Source of the DNA: Bacillota bacterium
GTDB taxonomy: Bacteria > Bacillota > Clostridia > Oscillospirales > Acutalibacteraceae
Length of the DNA stretch: 27,521 nt
NCBI GenBank assembly: GCA_023458915.1
Contig: JAEWWM010000013.1
Span: 1-27,521 of the forward strand
Direction: 5' to 3'
The notes under the pieces were generated by a model. That model was not told the DNA's origin, made no database searches, and was given only the letters and a program-made list of their open reading frames with translations. This document shows, one piece after another, positions 24,359 through 27,521 of this stretch. A program made the translations under genes and the position numbers. Position 1 is the first letter of the stretch; each line of letters begins with the position of its first letter.

Positions 24359-24805
24359 ATGAACGTAAGCAAAAAAGAATATTCCAAAATGGCCGGCGAT
24401 ACCTCGCCCGCGAGCCCCATATGGAAAGATATGTTCTGGGCTTTTGTTTCCGGCGGTTTAATATGTACTTTAGGTCAATTTTTAATGCAACTCTACATGA
24501 CAAGTTTTGGATTCGACAAAAAAACCGCAGGTACATGGGTTTCAATAACTTTAGTAGCACTAAGCTCGCTTTTAACGGCACTTAATTGGTATAGCAAAAT
24601 CGCAAAGTATGCTGGAGCGGGAACGATTGTCCCGATAACAGGATTTTCAAACTCAATAACCGCACCAGCGATAGAATTTAAAAGCGAAGGGCACGTTTTC
24701 GGAATTGGAGCTAAAATGTTCATTATGGCGGGACCCGTCATAGTTTACGGTACGATAGCTTCAATGGTATACGGTTTAATAGTCTGGATATTTCACCTTT
24801 ATTAA
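24359..24805 (+). CDS. spoVAC: Stage V sporulation protein AC
   Basis: The 148-residue membrane protein has four hydrophobic segments. SpoVA proteins load and release Ca-dipicolinic acid in spores, and SpoVAC acts as a mechanosensitive channel in the inner spore membrane. Recognisable stretches are KEYSKMAGDTSPASPIWKD, FVSGGLICTLGQFLMQLY, the AGAGTIVPITGFSNSITAPA loop, and FKSEGHVFGIGAKMFIMAGP. An in-frame GTG at 24347 lies too close to AAGGA, so the ATG at 24359 is preferred although the spacing (13 bases) is long. Normally spoVAD and spoVAE follow. Here the next gene is on the other strand, 148 bp away, so spoVAC is alone. Confidence 0.95.
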   Translation: MNVSKKEYSKMAGDTSPASPIWKDMFWAFVSGGLICTLGQFLMQLYMTSFGFDKKTAGTWVSITLVALSSLLTALNWYSKIAKYAGAGTIVPITGFSNSITAPAIEFKSEGHVFGIGAKMFIMAGPVIVYGTIASMVYGLIVWIFHLY

Positions 24806-24814
24806 ACCTGCTTT

Positions 24815-24898
24815 GTTTGTTAAGCTTGTTATAAAATCGGTTCAGTTCAATGAAAAGCGACTAAGGTCGGATGTTTATACGTCGAAAAGCTTTGAGTT
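24815..24898 (-). repeat. Probable partial copy (4) of the intergenic palindromic repeat
   Basis: Read on the minus strand, TCAAAGCTTTTCGACGTATA and the following AACATCCG, then CGCTTTTCATTGAACTGAAC, align with the core and right arm of copies 2 and 3. The left arm is replaced by the hairpin at 24899-24929. It lies inverted downstream of spoVAC. Confidence 0.4.
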
Positions 24899-24929
24899 GA
24901 CTACAAATTTTTGTAAAAAATTTGTAGTC
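24899..24929. other. Perfect 13-bp hairpin between convergent spoVAC and rlmB
   Basis: GACTACAAATTTT, the loop TGTAA and AAAATTTGTAGTC. There is no U-tract on either strand, but the position between convergent genes suggests a bidirectional transcription barrier. Confidence 0.5.
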
Positions 24930-24952
24930 TGGATGATTTTAGGACAAATTTA

Positions 24953-25708
24953 TTAACCACGTTGGCGGCGAACTTCGTACATTAAAATTCCCGCCGCAAC
25001 AGATGCATTAAGTGAATTTATTTTACCGAACATTGGAAGTGAGAGTATAAAATCGCATTTTTCTTTCACAAGCTTGCTGATTCCGCTACCTTCCGAACCA
25101 ATTACTAAAGCTAGAGGGCCTTTTAAATCTTGTGCAGTCCATTTTTCGCTATTTATATCCGCTCCATAAATCCAAAGACCTTTATTTTTGAGGTCATCAA
25201 TTGCAGCACCTATGTTCCCTACTTTTGCAACTACAACATATTCAAGCGCACCCGCGGATGATTTATCTACCGCATTAGTAAGCCCTACGGCTCTTCTTTT
25301 CGGAATAATAACACCGTGCGCGCCCACACATTCAGCTGTTCGAATTATAGCACCGAGATTATGCGGATCTTCGATGCCGTCCGCTATTATAATAAAAGGC
25401 GGTTCATTTTTGCTTTTTGCCAAATTTAAAATATCGTCGACGGTGCAGGGCGCTTTTGCGCCGACTACAGCCGCAATTCCTTGATGAAAAAGCCCATTTG
25501 AAATTGAATTCAAAGTTTTTCGGTTTACTTTTTTTATAGTTATTCCTTTTTCCTTCGCCTGAGCGAGAATCACTTTGAGCGAACCCGAACTTTCTTCTTG
25601 CAAGACAAGCAGTGAATCTATAACCCTCCCAGATTTCAGCGCTTCATTTACTGCATTGCGGCCTATTATGTAATTTTTTTCCTCAATCGAAGCTTTAAAA
25701 TGCTTCAT
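24953..25708 (-). CDS. rlmB: 23S rRNA 2'-O-methyltransferase of the TrmH/SpoU family (RlmB-like)
   Basis: The 251-residue SPOUT-fold enzyme is predicted to methylate the ribose of G2251 in 23S rRNA. The N-terminal substrate-binding domain (YIIGRNAVNEAL, GITIKKVNRKTLN, HQGIAAVV) is followed by the knot motifs: ADGIEDPHNLGAIIRTAE (motif 1), LVIGSEGSGIS (motif 2) and LPMFGKINSLNASVAAGIL (motif 3). The frame opens earlier at a TTG (25768), but GAGG lies 8 bases before the ATG at 25708. The longer form would overlap the upstream Cys-rich gene, so the short form is preferred. It lies 10 bp after that gene in the feoB operon. Confidence 0.92.
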   Translation of the reverse strand: MKHFKASIEEKNYIIGRNAVNEALKSGRVIDSLLVLQEESSGSLKVILAQAKEKGITIKKVNRKTLNSISNGLFHQGIAAVVGAKAPCTVDDILNLAKSKNEPPFIIIADGIEDPHNLGAIIRTAECVGAHGVIIPKRRAVGLTNAVDKSSAGALEYVVVAKVGNIGAAIDDLKNKGLWIYGADINSEKWTAQDLKGPLALVIGSEGSGISKLVKEKCDFILSLPMFGKINSLNASVAAGILMYEVRRQRG

Positions 25709-25718
25709 AAATTCATCC

Positions 25719-25883
25719 TCATTTTTTATTTTTACTTTTGTCACAAAATCCTTGAAGGTGGCATCCAAAGCATCTGCGACATTTAATAATTTTTTTTGGT
25801 TCTCTTTCCAATATCTTCAGAAGTATAATACATACTACTATGAACAGAACCGAAATTAAAGTGATTTTATCGGCTAAACTCAT
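25719..25883 (-). CDS. FeoB-associated Cys-rich membrane protein
   Basis: The 54-residue protein has one N-terminal membrane helix (TLISVLFIVVCIILL) and a short basic tail with CRRCFGCHLQGFC, that is Cys35, Cys38, Cys41 and Cys47. This layout and the position just behind feoB identify the FeoB-associated Cys-rich membrane protein family, thought to assist ferrous iron import, perhaps in a role comparable to FeoC. An earlier in-frame start exists at 25901, but GGTAGGTG lies 8 bases before the ATG at 25883. It lies 64 bp after feoB and 10 bp before rlmB. Confidence 0.85.
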   Translation of the reverse strand: MSLADKITLISVLFIVVCIILLKILEREPKKIIKCRRCFGCHLQGFCDKSKNKK

Positions 25884-25947
25884 AAACAATGCACCTACCA
25901 ATTAATGTAAAAATTGTTGCTTTCTTTTCAAAGTATAGTACTAAATT

Positions 25948-27521
25948 TTAAAAAATTTGAAAAACATTCAAAACCTGAAAAGTTATCGCTGATAAAATAT
26001 AAGCAACTGACAACTGGTAAATTATAGAAAAAATCGTGAGCTTCCAGTTTTCAAATTCTTTATGTATGGCAGATAAAGCCGCAATACACGGGCTGTAAAG
26101 AAGCGCAAACACTAAAAACGACACGGCGCTCGGAATCGAAAATGCGCTTGCAAGCGCAGCGCCCAGTCCCATTCTGTTGCTATTTTCATAAAGAACAGAA
26201 AATGTGCTCACAATTGATTCTTTAGCTAAAAGCCCAGTCAAAAGTGCAACTGTAGCACGCCAATTTCCAAACCCACATATGCTAAAAATCGGAGCTACAG
26301 CGCTACCGAATGCTGCAAGCATACTTTTTGAATTATTGGAAACGAATTTTAAATCAAAGCTAAACGACTGCAAAAACCAAATAACCACCGTTGAAACTAA
26401 AATCACAGTTCCCGCGCGTTCAATAAAATCTTTTGCTCTGTCCCAAACCTTCAGCCACACGTTTTTGAGCGACGGAAGTTTATACTCCGGCATTTCCATA
26501 ATAAACGGGGTCTCTTCGCTGCTAAAAAGTGAACCTTTGAATAAGTAAGCAGTAAAAATGGCAACTAACATGCCGAATAAATATAACGAAAAAATCACCA
26601 AAAGCTGATTATTAGGGAAAAACGCAGATGAAAAAAGCAAATAAAGCGGCATTTTAGCACTGCACGACATAAACGGAATTAAAAATATTGTAAGATTTCT
26701 GTCTTTTTTGCTTTCAAGTATTTTAGTGCCCAAAACTGCTGGTACGCTACATCCAAAACCCATAATAAGGGGCACAAAAGCTTTACCTGAAAGTCCAATT
26801 TTTTGAAGCGGTTTATCCATAATAAATGCAGCCCTTGCCATATAACCGCAGTCTTCAAGAAGCGATAGAAGAAGAAATAGTAAAGCAATTTGCGGCAAAA
26901 ATGAAATAACCGACCCAACTCCGCCAATAACAGCGTCTAAAATGAGACTTTTTGCCCAAACGGATACGCCAAAATAATTCAAAATCCTCTCCATCATATA
27001 GTGCATATTCAGGTTTATGAAGCCCTCACACCATTTTTTGAGCGTTACGCCAAATGGTCCGAAGGTTATATAAAAAATCGAAAATATTAAAACAAAAAAG
27101 CACGGAAAAGCCGTATATTTACCCGTTAATAGAAAATCAATTTTATTTGAAATGGAGCTCACTTTTAGTTTGTTCATATTAACCGCTCTTTGGCACATGT
27201 TAAATATAAAACTGTATCTTTCATCAGCGATTAAAAGATCTTTATCTTTACTGATTAACTTACTTACGCGGCCGCGAATTTTAGCAATTTTATCAATTTG
27301 ATTTGTGCTCAGATTTAATTCACGCATAATTAAAGAATCGTCTTCAAGCACTTTAACAAGTTTAAAACGACCGTGAGTTATATATTTATTTTCTATGCTT
27401 ATAATTTTGTTAATAGCTTCCAGCGCATTTTCAACCTCGGATGAATAAATACTACGTGTGCGTCTCACACTGACATTATTTTTCAAAGTAAATGAAAGCG
27501 TTTTTAAAAAACTTTCAATGC
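25948..27521 (-). CDS. feoB: Ferrous iron transporter B, C-terminal part; 5' end outside window
   Basis: The frame runs open through the right edge of the window (reading IESFLKTLSFTLKNN before the TTG at 27486), so that TTG is not the start. The N-terminal G-protein domain lies outside the window. What is visible is the helical linker after the G domain and the membrane domain with two Gate regions. Motifs include DCGYMARAAFIMD, LIMGFGCSVPAVLGTK (pore Cys), PFMSCSAKMPLYLL (second conserved Cys), and ALLTGLLAKESIVSTF. It is the Fe(II) importer of anaerobes. The order feoB, Cys-rich membrane protein, rlmB with short gaps suggests one transcript. feoA, if present, is upstream and outside. Confidence 0.95.
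   Translation of the reverse strand, partial: IESFLKTLSFTLKNNVSVRRTRSIYSSEVENALEAINKIISIENKYITHGRFKLVKVLEDDSLIMRELNLSTNQIDKIAKIRGRVSKLISKDKDLLIADERYSFIFNMCQRAVNMNKLKVSSISNKIDFLLTGKYTAFPCFFVLIFSIFYITFGPFGVTLKKWCEGFINLNMHYMMERILNYFGVSVWAKSLILDAVIGGVGSVISFLPQIALLFLLLSLLEDCGYMARAAFIMDKPLQKIGLSGKAFVPLIMGFGCSVPAVLGTKILESKKDRNLTIFLIPFMSCSAKMPLYLLFSSAFFPNNQLLVIFSLYLFGMLVAIFTAYLFKGSLFSSEETPFIMEMPEYKLPSLKNVWLKVWDRAKDFIERAGTVILVSTVVIWFLQSFSFDLKFVSNNSKSMLAAFGSAVAPIFSICGFGNWRATVALLTGLLAKESIVSTFSVLYENSNRMGLGAALASAFSIPSAVSFLVFALLYSPCIAALSAIHKEFENWKLTIFSIIYQLSVAYILSAITFQVLNVFQIF

Noticed and set aside
25709..25768. Longer N-terminus of RlmB
   Set aside because: It would overlap the FeoB-associated Cys-rich gene, while a good ribosome binding site points to the ATG at 25708.
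1..27521. CRISPR array, riboswitch or T-box leader, rRNA
   Set aside because: No regularly spaced short direct repeats, no recognisable riboswitch core or T-box sequence upstream of any gene, and no rRNA segments were seen.

Overview
The window reads as chromosome from a low-GC, anaerobic, endospore-forming member of the Clostridia. The evidence is AT-rich intergenic DNA, a SpoVAC sporulation protein, Ric-complex and DarA proteins of Firmicutes type, an oxygen-sensitive 2-hydroxyacyl-CoA dehydratase-type activase set, and strong AGGAGG-like ribosome binding sites. TTG and GTG starts are common (murA, pcrA, holB, the Orn/Lys/Arg decarboxylase, plsY and one activase-related gene).

Layout. (1) 1-4278, plus strand: cell-wall genes. 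These are a PASTA-domain Ser/Thr kinase cut by the window edge, murA, and a WalJ/YycJ-type metallo-beta-lactamase-fold protein. (2) 4466-7418, minus strand: a tight three-gene operon of an acyl-CoA dehydratase activase and two different activase-associated (DUF2229-like) proteins, with two strong inverted repeats upstream. (3) 7.5-8.2 kb: a small graveyard. It holds the frameshifted end of a phage-type ParB/DNA-methyltransferase protein and a decayed 3' half of an initiator tRNA that still has CCA and its own terminator. (4) 8244-9647, minus: an AGCS sodium/amino-acid symporter with a clear promoter, followed by a decayed ORF, three terminator-like hairpins and a CAU-anticodon tRNA. (5) 10.7-15.8 kb, plus: housekeeping genes rpmF, der, plsY, a histidine phosphatase and typA. 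(6) 15.9-16.9 kb: a secreted zincin-type metalloprotease broken by one extra G exactly inside its HEMGH zinc motif. (7) 16980-24124, minus: a cysteine-rich clostridial protein, then (in transcription order from the right) decarboxylase, darA, holB, ricT and pcrA. The decarboxylase-to-ricT part resembles the yaaO-tmk-yaaQ-yaaR-holB-yaaT block of Bacillus subtilis, but tmk and yaaR are absent. (8) 24359-24805, plus: spoVAC without spoVAD or spoVAE. (9) 24953-27521, minus: feoB (cut by the window edge), a FeoB-associated Cys-rich membrane protein and rlmB, apparently one operon.

The main unannotated structure is a family of intergenic repeats of about 130-140 bp with imperfect terminal inverted repeats. 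Three copies lie at 3328, 17953 and 24144, and a probable partial copy lies inverted at 24815. They look like a MITE or an ERIC/BOX-like palindromic element. Other items worth a second look are the metalloprotease frameshift, the initiator-tRNA relic beside phage debris, the palindrome overlapping the tRNA promoter, and the 28-bp palindrome before ricT. All calls come from reading the sequence by eye; no database search was run.
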